This document shows, piece after piece, positions 46,318 through 56,231 of a DNA stretch of 64,000 bases. The stretch's first letter is position 1. The number at the start of each line of letters is the position of its first letter. The notes under the pieces were generated by a model. The model saw only the letters and a list, made by a program, of their open reading frames with translations. It did not search any database and was not told the DNA's origin. The position numbers and the translations under genes were made by a program. Source of the DNA: Methylobacter sp. KS41 (GTDB taxonomy: Bacteria; Pseudomonadota; Gammaproteobacteria; Methylococcales; Methylomonadaceae); assembly GCA_002862125.1 (NCBI GenBank), contig PHSP01000001.1:2142501-2206500 (forward strand), read 5' to 3'.

Positions 46318-46942
46318 TTTAATCACTCGATAAATAGCACGCTTAACTATATTCTTAGGAGTGTTGTTAATCAAGTAAAAACCGCAAAAACATTGTCATT
46401 GAAAAGGATTGGTAATCACCAGTTAGGCATTAATTTCCTGACCGTGCTGCATATCTTCCGAATACAAAATGTTACAGCCGGATTGAAGCAAGCCTGGATG
46501 AAGCTTGCGGAATCCGGGATATTTGAAGCTCGATTTTCCTCGATTCCACTGCATTACTTGAGGCTACTTGCCACTTGCTGCTTCATAAAAAAGACGAACC
46601 AATGGCGTATAGCGGCCGTGTTTCATGGCATGTTGCATCGCAGCGTAATACATCGCCCTGTTTTCACCATCAAATACCGGCGGCATTAAGCGGGCATTCG
46701 AGCATATTAATTAATATGTTTCTCATATTGGATTCTCATATACCACCAGCCGCAGGCACTGGACTCAGACTTGTACAATACCAAGCCTATTCCGCAATTC
46801 GAGCCCGTGTTGAGTCTATAATTGTGATCCTGTAACTGCATCCTCCATAAATCAACAACATGGATAGCCAAAAGCTGTGTTAATCTGTTGTTGAACGGCT
46901 TTCAGGTTTATCCCCAATTATTACTACTTAAACGCACGGCCC
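46318..46942. other. Intergenic, decayed or non-coding
   Basis: About 620 bases between the antitoxin and selO. Open frames of 86-98 codons on the plus strand have no recognisable domain. A perfect 16-bp palindrome CATATTAATTAATATG lies at 46703-46718 and could be a protein-binding site, but its distance from selO (225 bases) gives no clear target. The selO promoter should lie in the last 100 bases. Confidence 0.4.
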
Positions 46943-48565
46943 ATGAATTCTCAACAAAAAATCTCCAATCTCGATAATTTAGTTTTCGATAATTGCTTCA
47001 TCCGCGAATTACCCGCCGATACTGAAACCATTAATAACCGCCGTCAGGTTATTGGCGCATGTTACTCGCGAGTATTGCCAACTCCGGTAGCAAACCCGCA
47101 AAGAGTTGCTTATTCACGGGAAGCCGCAGAGCTATTGGATTTGACCACAGACGCGTGTGAATCCGATGATTTTATCCAGGTATTTGCCGGCAACCGTCTG
47201 GCGGCTGGCATGGAACCTTACGCGACCTGTTACGGCGGGCACCAGTTTGGCAACTGGGCTGGCCAACTTGGCGACGGCCGCGCAATTAATCTGGGCGAGG
47301 CGGTTAACCGAAAAGGCGAGCGCTGGGCATTACAGCTTAAAGGCGCTGGGCCTACGCCCTACTCCAGAACAGCAGACGGTTTGGCGGTTTTACGCTCCTC
47401 CGTGCGCGAATTTCTATGCAGCGAAGCCATGTATCATTTGGGAGTGCCCACTACTCGCGCATTAAGTTTAATGCTAACGGGTGAACCCGTTATCCGGGAC
47501 ATGTTTTACAACGGTAATCCCAAAGCCGAACCGGGCGCCATTGTCTGCCGGGTAGCGCCATCATTCACCCGCTTTGGGAATTTTCAAATTTTAACCGCAC
47601 GCCGTGATATTGTATTGCTGAAAAAACTTGCGGACTACACGATACGCACCGATTTTCCGCATTTGGGCGAACCTTCGCCAGCCACTTATGTGACCTGGTT
47701 TACAGAAGTCTGCCGGAGAACAGCGGAAATGATTGTGCATTGGCAGCGTGTTGGCTTTGTCCATGGGGTCATGAATACCGATAATATGTCGATACTTGGC
47801 CTTACCATTGATTACGGCCCCTATGGCTGGCTTGAAAATTACGATCCGAACTGGACGCCCAATACGACCGATGCTGAAGAACGGCGTTATCGTTTCGGCA
47901 ACCAGCCGCAAATCGCTTTCTGGAATCTGGGTCAACTAGCTAACGCTATTTATCCGCTCATCGAGCAAGTGGAACCGTTGCAACAGGCTTTGGCAATTTA
48001 TACGGAAACCTTTGAACAGGGCTGGCAAGCCATGATGGCCGGCAAACTAGGCTTGAACGCATTTGACCCGGCAACGGATGGGGAATTATGCACCGGATTG
48101 CTGGCTCTATTGCAGCTGGTAGAAACCGATATGACTATTTTTTATCGCCAGCTGGCCATGTTAAACACCAACATGGAGACACCATTATTTGTGTCTAATC
48201 ATGAAGATGCAATTAATCATTTTTCCATGGCTTATTATGTCCCCAAGCAGGTAACGCCTGACTACAAAGAGCGACTTGGTCTTTGGCTCAATCGATACTT
48301 CAACCGGATAAAAAATGACGGCGCGCCTGATGACATCAGACGAAGACGGATGAACTCAGTCAACCCGAAATACGTACTGCGGAACTACATGACTCAACTC
48401 GCCATCGACAAAGCTGAACAAGGCGATTTTTCCATGGTCAATGAGTTGCTGGAATTATTGCGCCGTCCCTACGACGAACAACCCGGCAAGGAAGAATTTG
48501 CCGCAAAACGCCCCGATTGGGCGCGGCAAAGGGCGGGCTGTTCGATGCTATCATGTAGCTCTTAA
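46943..48565 (+). CDS. selO: SelO (YdiU) protein AMPylase
   Basis: Pseudokinase-fold enzyme that transfers AMP from ATP to Ser/Thr/Tyr of target proteins and has been linked to oxidative stress. 540 residues. Conserved blocks: CYGGHQFGNWAGQLGDGRA, LKGAGPTPYSRTADGLAVLRS, GFVHGVMNTDNMSILGLTIDYGPYGW split into catalytic and metal-binding parts, and the C-terminal SCSS, where Cys occupies the position that is selenocysteine in animal SELENOO. Complete. A 44-residue membrane protein gene follows about 100 bases on. Confidence 0.93.
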   Translation: MNSQQKISNLDNLVFDNCFIRELPADTETINNRRQVIGACYSRVLPTPVANPQRVAYSREAAELLDLTTDACESDDFIQVFAGNRLAAGMEPYATCYGGHQFGNWAGQLGDGRAINLGEAVNRKGERWALQLKGAGPTPYSRTADGLAVLRSSVREFLCSEAMYHLGVPTTRALSLMLTGEPVIRDMFYNGNPKAEPGAIVCRVAPSFTRFGNFQILTARRDIVLLKKLADYTIRTDFPHLGEPSPATYVTWFTEVCRRTAEMIVHWQRVGFVHGVMNTDNMSILGLTIDYGPYGWLENYDPNWTPNTTDAEERRYRFGNQPQIAFWNLGQLANAIYPLIEQVEPLQQALAIYTETFEQGWQAMMAGKLGLNAFDPATDGELCTGLLALLQLVETDMTIFYRQLAMLNTNMETPLFVSNHEDAINHFSMAYYVPKQVTPDYKERLGLWLNRYFNRIKNDGAPDDIRRRRMNSVNPKYVLRNYMTQLAIDKAEQGDFSMVNELLELLRRPYDEQPGKEEFAAKRPDWARQRAGCSMLSCSS

Positions 48566-48662
48566 TCAGTTTTGCTGTATTATAACCGGCATGGATAAAC
48601 CCCGCGTAATGCTAAACATGTCCTAAAAGACACCGGGCAAGACCAAAAACGAGGAGAATGTC

Positions 48663-48797
48663 ATGGACTTTGGATCTGCATTTAAGATAGTGGCCCTATT
48701 GTTATGGCCGTTTTTTCTTTTATTTTTATATTATCTGTTTGACCGGAAAGACTTTAACAGGCGGCTGGAAAAGTTTAAAAAAGACGGTTTTAAATAA
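48663..48797 (+). CDS. 44-residue single-helix membrane protein
   Basis: Short gene with an excellent ribosome site (GAGGAGAATGTC before ATG). The product starts MDFGSAFKIVALLLWPF, has one strongly hydrophobic aromatic helix (about 8-26) and ends in a charged tail (DRKDFNRRLEKFKKDGFK). The clear initiation signal and helix-plus-charged-tail design argue that it is real. Family not recognised. Convergent with yfbR, 21 bases from its stop. Confidence 0.65.
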   Translation: MDFGSAFKIVALLLWPFFLLFLYYLFDRKDFNRRLEKFKKDGFK

Positions 48798-48818
48798 TAC
48801 CGGCGCTTCAATTCCGGT

Positions 48819-49427
48819 TCAATTCGTTTTCATTAAGCCATCCAGGGTCAATCCGCAACTGGGCACAAAAACCTGCATAAAAAATACAACCTCGGGTTGT
48901 TCGGATTCAGCTATGGTCCGGGACAGTTGTTCGGCGGCGGTTTCAAATTCGGCATTGCCCGCCTTTAGTTCGGCCTGGCATTTAAGATAAGCCGAAATTT
49001 TATCGGCCGCCTTGATGATCTGGACATGCTCTTCCGGCATTATGTCGTGCTGAATAAGCGCGTCAAAATCCGCGCGCAGCTCAGCGGGTAAAAGGTTCAG
49101 TAATTCTTTTTCAGCCCGTTTTTCGATCTGTTTATAGGCGGTATTGATTTCCTTGGAATGATATTTGATAGGCGTTGGCAGATCGCCGGTAATGACTTCG
49201 GTGATATCGTGATATAACGCAGCCGCGGCGATAGCATTGGCATCAACATTACCGCTGTAATAGCGGTTCTTGATCAAGGCCAGGGTATGGGCGATAACGG
49301 ACACCTCCCAGCTATGCTCCATGACATTTTCTTCATGGGCGTTGCGCTTGAGTCCCCAGCGTTTGATCCATCTTAGTCTTGATAAATAGGCGTAAAAACT
49401 GCTTGTTACTGTTATCTCTTTCATCAT
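48819..49427 (-). CDS. yfbR: 5'-deoxynucleotidase, YfbR-like HD-domain protein
   Basis: Metal-dependent phosphohydrolase that removes phosphate from deoxynucleoside 5'-monophosphates. 202 residues; the HD motif is intact: His in ENVMEHSWEVS, HD in ALYHDITEVITGDLPTPIKYH, and Asp in KAADKISAYLKCQAEL. The start is ATG 49427 or 49424. Single gene, convergent with the small membrane protein and divergent from rbgA. Confidence 0.9.
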   Translation of the reverse strand: MMKEITVTSSFYAYLSRLRWIKRWGLKRNAHEENVMEHSWEVSVIAHTLALIKNRYYSGNVDANAIAAAALYHDITEVITGDLPTPIKYHSKEINTAYKQIEKRAEKELLNLLPAELRADFDALIQHDIMPEEHVQIIKAADKISAYLKCQAELKAGNAEFETAAEQLSRTIAESEQPEVVFFMQVFVPSCGLTLDGLMKTN

Positions 49428-49673
49428 GTTGGTTTTCCTACTTATTAATGCGGCAATCTGGTATCGTGCCGGGTATTGGAATCGGCCGGAAAACTTTTAG
49501 CAATACTTAACTCCGTTGTTTTATTGATCTTTACCATGCAAGACGCGAAGCAACACATAAAACTTTGTGCCTTCCAGAGAGCCTGTCAAATCAACATTAA
49601 TTACTCTATTCGTTTTCCTGTTTTGTTTATTTTACCCGTTCTTTTCACCATCATCTTAATCCAACATTAAATT

Positions 49674-50600
49674 ATGCTCATTCAGTGGTACCCCGGCCAC
49701 ATGCACAAGGCCTGCAAAGAGATCAAAGAAACCCTGCCTCAGGTCGATTTGATCATTGAAATTCTGGATGCGCGCATTCCTTTCAGCAGCCAAAACCCGA
49801 TGCTTGCAACGTTGCGCGGCGACAAACCCTGCATCAAAATACTCAGTAAAAGCGACCTTGCCGACCCTGGGATCACGCGGCAATGGCAAACGTACCTGGA
49901 GCAGGAGCAAGGCGTAAAGACCTTGGCCGTAAGCATTGATTATCCGGAAAAAATACGGCAACTGCCGGATTTGTGCCATAAAATGCTGCCTGATAAAGCA
50001 CCCGGCAACAGGCTTATACAAACCCTGATCATGGGCATACCCAATGTCGGTAAATCCACGCTCATCAATATATTAGCAGGCAGAATGATTGCCAAAACAG
50101 GTAATGAGCCGGCTATAACTAAAATGCAACAACGCATAGCGATAGGTAATGGCATTATTTTGCTGGACACGCCGGGTTTGCTATGGCCCAACGTCGAAAA
50201 TAAAAATAGCGGTTACCGGCTGGCAACCACCGGCGCTATCAAGGACACGGCTATAGATCATGAACAAATTGCTTTTTTCGCTGCTGAATACTTGTTGCAC
50301 CATTATCCCGGATACCTGAAAAACCGCTTTCAACTGGAACAACTTCCCGAAACTGAACAAAATCTCCTGGAAGCTATCGGTAAAAACCGCGGCTGTTTGC
50401 GTTCAGGCGGGCGCATTGATATGGATAAGGCCGCCAAAATTATACTGGCTGAACTGCGCGCCGGAACAATAGGCAGAATCAGTCTCGAAACCCCCGCCAT
50501 GATGGAACAGGAACTGGCCGAACTCGCTGTTATTCGTGAAGAAAAAGCGGCGAAGAAAAAAGCCAGGAAGCAAAAATGGAAAGGATCAAATCAGCTTTAA
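49674..50600 (+). CDS. rbgA: Ribosome biogenesis GTPase YlqF/RbgA
   Basis: Circularly permuted GTPase of 308 residues for late 50S assembly. Motif order is G4 (SKSD, 58-61), G1 (GIPNVGKST, 121-129), G3 (DTPG, 165-168), diagnostic of the YlqF/YawG group. The N-terminus IQWYPGHMHKACKEI and the helical C-terminal RNA-binding domain are typical. The tail is very basic (KKKARKQKWKGS). The gene stands alone. Confidence 0.95.
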   Translation: MLIQWYPGHMHKACKEIKETLPQVDLIIEILDARIPFSSQNPMLATLRGDKPCIKILSKSDLADPGITRQWQTYLEQEQGVKTLAVSIDYPEKIRQLPDLCHKMLPDKAPGNRLIQTLIMGIPNVGKSTLINILAGRMIAKTGNEPAITKMQQRIAIGNGIILLDTPGLLWPNVENKNSGYRLATTGAIKDTAIDHEQIAFFAAEYLLHHYPGYLKNRFQLEQLPETEQNLLEAIGKNRGCLRSGGRIDMDKAAKIILAELRAGTIGRISLETPAMMEQELAELAVIREEKAAKKKARKQKWKGSNQL

Positions 50601-50658
50601 ATTAATCAAAACCCGCCTTATGTTTGTTGACCGCGACCTTCTCCACAAAGCGGATATT

Positions 50659-51504
50659 TTATAATCTGGCCAGCAGTTCCGCTTTCTTGGCGCTGTACTC
50701 CGCATCCGTCAAAATGCCCTTATCTTTCAGATTGGCTAATTTCTCTATAGCGCCGAAAATATCCGCTTCTTGATCCGCAACTTGTATATTAGCCGGTTTT
50801 GATTGAAAGGTGGATGCAGGGTCATCCCGCTTTTGCACGGGTACATTGTCGATAGAAATAATGGGTAGCGAATTAACATCGACCAGCCCGTATTGACTGG
50901 TAAAAGTAATCGACCCGCCCACCGACTGTTGCTGGGAAAAACCGCCAATCTGATGATCCAGCGTATCGTAAAGCGTTACATGTCCGTTTGCCTCAATAGC
51001 CAGCCGTCGAATGGTAGCAAAATAAGCATAACGCACATTATTTTGAGCTCCCGTGCTGTTGGGAAATTGTAATCCCGCGGGCCACCAGTTTCCAGAACTA
51101 CCGGCGGGCGGAGGCACAAACAGGCTGACTGGCCACATAGGTCCGGAACTGTTTTGCTGTTGCTGATTGCCGCCGAAATTACTTTGTTGCTGAGCGCCTT
51201 GATGCTGCGACTGAAAGCTGCCGCTTTGAATGAGGCCCGGTTGATTGGCTATCAGATCGGAGAGTTCTTGACAGAGCCCGCCCACGCTGTTTTTTAAGTA
51301 GTAATTGAACATATCGCCCAACATAATCATGCCGCCCTTCATCCATTGGCCGGAACCGCCAAATTCGGGATGATTAAACTGCGCCATGGAACCGTTGCCG
51401 TTGATTACCGACTGCAACATGCTGAAAACGGCATCAGGACTAAAATTATACCGTTGTGCAATATTATTGATGATCTGTTGGCCTTCCGGCGTAAGCTGTT
51501 TCAT
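50659..51504 (-). CDS. SHOCT-domain protein
   Basis: 281 residues; the last 33 form a SHOCT domain (AIEKLANLKDKGILTDAEYSAKKAELLARL pattern), a short helical hairpin common at C-termini of bacterial proteins and thought to mediate oligomerisation. The N-terminus (LTPEGQQIINNIAQRYNFSPDAVFSML) is helical. The middle (100-135) is Gln/Gly/Ser-rich and probably disordered. No signal or membrane helix. I recognise this as a widespread uncharacterised proteobacterial type. Convergent with rbgA. Confidence 0.75.
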   Translation of the reverse strand: MKQLTPEGQQIINNIAQRYNFSPDAVFSMLQSVINGNGSMAQFNHPEFGGSGQWMKGGMIMLGDMFNYYLKNSVGGLCQELSDLIANQPGLIQSGSFQSQHQGAQQQSNFGGNQQQQNSSGPMWPVSLFVPPPAGSSGNWWPAGLQFPNSTGAQNNVRYAYFATIRRLAIEANGHVTLYDTLDHQIGGFSQQQSVGGSITFTSQYGLVDVNSLPIISIDNVPVQKRDDPASTFQSKPANIQVADQEADIFGAIEKLANLKDKGILTDAEYSAKKAELLARL

Positions 51505-51938
51505 TAGAAAAGTCTGGTAAGTTAAAGATGGGGATTAACAGGGATGAACCGAGGACAGGAAGATCAAAGACTGCCGCCTGATTTGAAGATGCTGCTAGTG
51601 TAAATCAACCGTCAACTAAATGCACGATTAATATGGCTAAGCCTGGCGCAACCGGTTTGAGCACTGAGATATGGCATTTAAATCTATATTGATACTGGAA
51701 TAACTACGCTCTTTTTCAGTGCAACTCATAACGTTTTGGTCAATTTGGTGCAAATAATGGCGCGGCAGCATCGCCGTAAAATATCATCGTTGCCTTGCAG
51801 CCTATTGATATTAACTATTCTTCGCCATGTTGACGGCATTGGCGGGAGAAGCGGGCCAGCATGAATAATGGCACGACATCTGCTTTAAACTTTCTATTGA
51901 ATTAAATTTTTCACTGGAAAATAGTCGCATTGCACAAC
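51505..51938. other. Intergenic, presumably holds promoters
   Basis: A 434-base divergent spacer between the SHOCT gene and the phosphorylase-kinase-like gene. No gene or repeat recognised. Promoters for both flanking genes should be here but I cannot place them with confidence. Confidence 0.4.
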
Positions 51939-54900
51939 ATGAAATTGGACAATCCACACGACAAGCTCGACATTTACTACCAGCAGGTGCAGGACATTAT
52001 CCTTAACAAACAGGACTGGGTCAGTGGATTGCTGCCCGCCAGCACGGCTATCAATGCGCATGGCAACTATACCGATGCCTGGGTTAGAGACAATGTCTAC
52101 AGTATTCTTGCCGTTTGGGGCCTGGCGCTTGCTTACCGGCGTGTTGAAGATCATCAGGGACGAACTTATTTGCTGGAACAAAGCGTCGTTAAGTTGATGC
52201 GCGGGCTATTAACGGCAATGATGCGCCAAGCCCCTAAAGTCGAAAAATTCAAGCAATCCCAACACCCAATGGACGCATTGCATGCCAAATATGACACAAA
52301 ATCGGGCGGAGTTGTCGTGGGCGATAATGAATGGGGACATTTGCAACTGGACGCCACGTCTTTGTTTGTACTTATGCTGGCGCAAATGACAGCATCCGGC
52401 TTGCGCATTGTCTTTACCATCAATGAAGTGAATTTTGTACAAAATCTCATTCACTATATCAGCCGGACTTACCGTACGCCTGACTACGGTATATGGGAGC
52501 GCGGACACAAAATTAATCATGGCATTGCCGAATTAAATGCCAGCTCTATCGGCATGGCGAAAGCGGCTCTGGAAGCGATGTCCGGTTTTAATTTATTCGG
52601 CAAGGATGGCGGGCAAGCGTCTGTTGTGCACGTTATCAGTGATGACATCGCCAGGACGCGGATAGCGCTGGAATCACTTTTACCCAGAGAATCCATTTCC
52701 AAAGAAACTGATTCAGCCGTGCTAAGCATCACCGGATTCCCTGCTTTCGCGGTCGACAATCAAGCTCTCCGGGCAAAAACAGAAACAATTATCCGCCAAA
52801 AACTTGAGGGACGTTATGGCTGCAAACGTTTCTTGCTGGATGGACATCAAACGGTAATCGAAGACAGCCAGCGACTGCATTATGATCCGCATGAATTAAA
52901 ACAATTCATGGATATTGAATGTGAATGGCCCTTGTTTTTTACTTATCTTTTGCTTAACAATCTATTTACTGGCAATAACGAAGCCGCCTTGGAGTATCGT
53001 AAAAAACTGGAAAGTCTACTCGTTGAACAAAATGGCCAACAATTATTGCCGGAACTCTATTTCGTGCCAAAAGATTCGATTGCAGCTGAAAAGGCCAACC
53101 CGCATAGCCAGCAACGCTTACCTAATGAAAATATTCCCTTGGTTTGGGCGCAAAGTCTTTATATGTTGGGCAGCCTTATTCAGGATGGTTTGCTGGGCAT
53201 AGACGACATTGATCCGCTTGGCAGATTTAAAGCGTATAAGCCGAAGGACTACAAGCTACAAATCGCACTGCTGGCGCAAGATGAAGCCGTGCAGAATAAT
53301 TTGACAGCGGAAGGTATAGGCACACAAACACTGGCTGAAATCGCGCCTATCCAAATAAGGGAAGCCAGCGAGCTGGCTGAAGCTTTTACGCATGTAGGCA
53401 GAAATGACCGTATCGGCTTGACAGGCAGACCCTTGAGGCAGCTCCGGGCGCTCGCAACATCAAAAATGTATGTTCTAGCCGGTGAGTGTCTGCTTTTTTT
53501 ACCCCAGTTTCTTAATCAAAAAGGTTTTTATCTTGCGATGGACAACCGTTTGCTCATCGAGCGTTTACGAGTGGAACTATCGTATATCTACAGGCATTGG
53601 GATAGACCGGGCAATCCTTTGATTGTTATGACTATCAAACAAAATATGTTGGGCAGCCATAATCGTGAGATTCTTATTGAATTTATTAAAGAATTACAAC
53701 AAGGTTATACTCAGGGCATGTTCTTGCAGCTCGGAACTCTTTTAGATTTCACTGCAACCTCAAGTCATGAAAAAATTAATTACTTGCACGACTTTCAATT
53801 CTCCAGAGCTTCCTGGGAGGAAGCTGAACGGACTTTTTTTCTAACATTGCCAATAGCTAACTCCCTTTCAGCGCCATTAGATACGCAATTGCTGACGGAA
53901 TGGGAAATCAGTCCTGATGAAATACTTATCGAGCAACTAGAAACCAACGCTAATCCTTACGCGCAACTTGAAGCATTAAGTTTACTGAGCCTTCGTCACG
54001 GCCTGGATTATAAAACCGGATTAACATCAATAGATGGCATAAGCGCTAGCGTGCGTGACTTGCTGGAAGAAATCTATGTGCGAGCCGGTGATCTGCACAC
54101 CTGGTATATTGTCAGGCGTTGCGCCGGTTTATTGGGTAAATACGATATAAATCTTGAGCAGGCGGCAACCGAAATATTGGTTCGTCAACATGCGCTCACA
54201 CTCGGCCGCGCCTACAGCGGAAGGGCAACCTTGAAACGCCCAGCGGATTCCTCTGAAATTTTACAAATTATCCGTGCCTACAATGATAACGATCCCAGCG
54301 CACATATTATTATTCAGGAATTGATCATTTATCTGGGCATGTTAATCAAATCCAACCCGGAATTGTTCACGGATATGCACACAGTACGAGTTGGTCATAT
54401 CCTGCAGTTAATTATTGTCCGGCAAAAACGCGAATCAGGTTGCAGCACTTTGGATCAGGCCTTTAACGAAATTCTTTCTTTGGCGCCCTATCAGTTGTCC
54501 AGAAAACTTAAGGAAACTTTGGAAGACTATGGCAATACGGAAGATCAACTGGATTTAGCGGAAACACTACACTATGATGCTCCCCTGAGCGAGACTGGCC
54601 GCCGTGAATTATCCAGTGCGCGTTTTTCAAAAAGCATGGATCCAAAAGATCATGGTGAAATTGCCGACTGGTGCGAATGGCGAGAACAGCAGGGCAGTGT
54701 CGGCAGGGAAAATAATGCATTTTATGCCAGTGTCTGGGACATCCTGCACCATTGCAAAGGCCTAATGATAGGGGATAAACTCAACGGTAAAAACCGGCTG
54801 GACAGCGAGAACACTCTGTCACAGATGACGGCGGGCGAACAAAGTTTCAAATTGCACGTTAATCACTTGCTTAATAAAATTCAAGCTCCGGTTCATCGCC

Positions 54901-55157
54901 AATTAACGGTAGAAGCTTTAAAAGCCATTGCGTCTATTTTTCGTCAAAATTTATCATTACATATTGATGATACTCTAGTGACGGACATAATTATTGGCCA
55001 TGCAGTAAAAATTAGCTGGTTACAATTTCACCCCGAAAGTAAAGAAAATTACGAAGAGCGTGTATCATTAGCATGGCAGGCTTTTTATCAACTGCCGCCG
55101 CACAAACTTGCCAATAACATTCTCGACGCGTTAATTTATCTACTTAACAATAACTAA
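51939..55157 (+). CDS. Bacterial phosphorylase kinase alpha/beta-like (GH15-related) protein
   Basis: Large soluble protein of 1072 residues from ATG 51939. The first 450 or so form an (alpha/alpha)6 glucoamylase-like domain as in GH15 and the regulatory alpha/beta subunits of eukaryotic phosphorylase kinase: WVSGLLPAS, the YTDAWVRDNVYSILAVWGLALAYR block, YGCKRFLLDGHQTV and WPLFFTYLLLN. The C-terminal 600 residues also resemble the PHK alpha/beta C-terminal region (YVRAGDLHTWYIVRRCAGLLGK). No signal peptide, so cytoplasmic. It is followed by glucokinase after one base, suggesting a role in glucan or glycogen turnover that releases glucose. Whether it hydrolyses glucan or only binds it is not settled by sequence. 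Confidence 0.85.
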   Translation: MKLDNPHDKLDIYYQQVQDIILNKQDWVSGLLPASTAINAHGNYTDAWVRDNVYSILAVWGLALAYRRVEDHQGRTYLLEQSVVKLMRGLLTAMMRQAPKVEKFKQSQHPMDALHAKYDTKSGGVVVGDNEWGHLQLDATSLFVLMLAQMTASGLRIVFTINEVNFVQNLIHYISRTYRTPDYGIWERGHKINHGIAELNASSIGMAKAALEAMSGFNLFGKDGGQASVVHVISDDIARTRIALESLLPRESISKETDSAVLSITGFPAFAVDNQALRAKTETIIRQKLEGRYGCKRFLLDGHQTVIEDSQRLHYDPHELKQFMDIECEWPLFFTYLLLNNLFTGNNEAALEYRKKLESLLVEQNGQQLLPELYFVPKDSIAAEKANPHSQQRLPNENIPLVWAQSLYMLGSLIQDGLLGIDDIDPLGRFKAYKPKDYKLQIALLAQDEAVQNNLTAEGIGTQTLAEIAPIQIREASELAEAFTHVGRNDRIGLTGRPLRQLRALATSKMYVLAGECLLFLPQFLNQKGFYLAMDNRLLIERLRVELSYIYRHWDRPGNPLIVMTIKQNMLGSHNREILIEFIKELQQGYTQGMFLQLGTLLDFTATSSHEKINYLHDFQFSRASWEEAERTFFLTLPIANSLSAPLDTQLLTEWEISPDEILIEQLETNANPYAQLEALSLLSLRHGLDYKTGLTSIDGISASVRDLLEEIYVRAGDLHTWYIVRRCAGLLGKYDINLEQAATEILVRQHALTLGRAYSGRATLKRPADSSEILQIIRAYNDNDPSAHIIIQELIIYLGMLIKSNPELFTDMHTVRVGHILQLIIVRQKRESGCSTLDQAFNEILSLAPYQLSRKLKETLEDYGNTEDQLDLAETLHYDAPLSETGRRELSSARFSKSMDPKDHGEIADWCEWREQQGSVGRENNAFYASVWDILHHCKGLMIGDKLNGKNRLDSENTLSQMTAGEQSFKLHVNHLLNKIQAPVHRQLTVEALKAIASIFRQNLSLHIDDTLVTDIIIGHAVKISWLQFHPESKENYEERVSLAWQAFYQLPPHKLANNILDALIYLLNNN

Positions 55158-55158
55158 A

Positions 55159-56139
55159 ATGGAGTGCAAAGTGATACTAGCGGGCGACATAGGTGGAACA
55201 AAAACGGTATTATCTATTTTGACCAAGGATATCAGTGGTTCCCTGCTATGCAATCAAGAGCAAGCCTACTCAAGCCAGGACTTTAAGAAATTCGATGATA
55301 TTTTGGCAGCTTTTTTACCCGCGGACATTAATATCAAATCGGCATGCTTTGGTGTTGCAGGGCCGGTCGTCAATCAACGCTGCCAAACAACCAATTTACC
55401 TTGGCTGCTGGACGCTGAGGAGTTGAAAATTAAACTGGGCACAGCCAAGGTAAAGTTGCTGAATGATCTGGAGGCCATGGCCTTGGGCATGCAGTATTTA
55501 CCCGAACACGATCTGGTCGAATTAAATCCCAAAGCAGAAACAGGAGCGGGCAATATTGCCGTCATAGCGGCCGGCACAGGTCTGGGCGAAGCCATTCTTT
55601 ATTGGGATGGCTGTAAGCATCATCCCATGGCTACCGAAGGGGGTCACAGTGACTTTGCCCCTCAAAATAGCCGCCAGGATCAACTGTTGGCTTATCTTAG
55701 AAAAAGTTTTCCTGATCATGTCAGTTGGGAGCGCATTCTGTCGGGTATCGGCTTTAGCCACCTCTATGATTTCCTCTGTGATCAGAATTTTGCGCCGCCA
55801 TGCCTTGCTGTTCCGGATTACAATAGCGACATCGACAGGAATGCCGTCATTTCCCGGCTGGGCGTCTCCGGTGAAGATGCTTTATGCGCGGAAGCAGTCA
55901 GACTTTTTGTTGAACTCTATGGCGCTGAAACTGGTAATCTGGCGTTAAAGTCACTGGCAACAGGCGGGGTTTTTATCGGCGGGGGCATAGGCCCCAAGAT
56001 TTTATCAGCCATGCAGGATGGTAACTTCATACGCGCGTTCAAAGCTAAAGGCCGTTTTCTCCCCTTGCTCGATAAAATTCCGGTAAAACTGTCATTAAAC
56101 CCGCGCACGCCTTTAATTGGCGCCATTAACTATTTTTGA
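55159..56139 (+). CDS. glk: Glucokinase
   Basis: ATP-dependent glucose phosphorylation in the cytoplasm. 326 residues of the bacterial Glk (hexokinase-like, PF02685) family: phosphate-1 motif LAGDIGGTKT (7-16), catalytic Asp in LLNDLEAMA, adenosine/glycine motif AAGTGLGEA and the glucose-binding ATEGGHSDFAP. The ATG lies 1 base after the stop of the phosphorylase-kinase-like gene, so the two are co-translated and likely act in series (glucose release then phosphorylation). Methanotrophs use glucokinase in glycogen and sucrose recycling. Confidence 0.93.
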   Translation: MECKVILAGDIGGTKTVLSILTKDISGSLLCNQEQAYSSQDFKKFDDILAAFLPADINIKSACFGVAGPVVNQRCQTTNLPWLLDAEELKIKLGTAKVKLLNDLEAMALGMQYLPEHDLVELNPKAETGAGNIAVIAAGTGLGEAILYWDGCKHHPMATEGGHSDFAPQNSRQDQLLAYLRKSFPDHVSWERILSGIGFSHLYDFLCDQNFAPPCLAVPDYNSDIDRNAVISRLGVSGEDALCAEAVRLFVELYGAETGNLALKSLATGGVFIGGGIGPKILSAMQDGNFIRAFKAKGRFLPLLDKIPVKLSLNPRTPLIGAINYF

Positions 56140-56231
56140 ATTTTGAAAATTATTAATTCCCTCTTTGCGCGTTAGCCTAAAAAAATGATTGACACATGAG
56201 GATCAGTTCCGGCTATTTTGACAACAACCCA

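Noticed and set aside
46703-46718. Perfect palindrome CATATTAATTAATATG
   Set aside because: AT-only palindromes of this size can arise by chance in AT-rich DNA and no gene start is close enough to suggest an operator.
46393-46835. Two overlapping plus-strand open frames before selO
   Set aside because: No domains, poor initiation signals; probably decayed or non-coding DNA.
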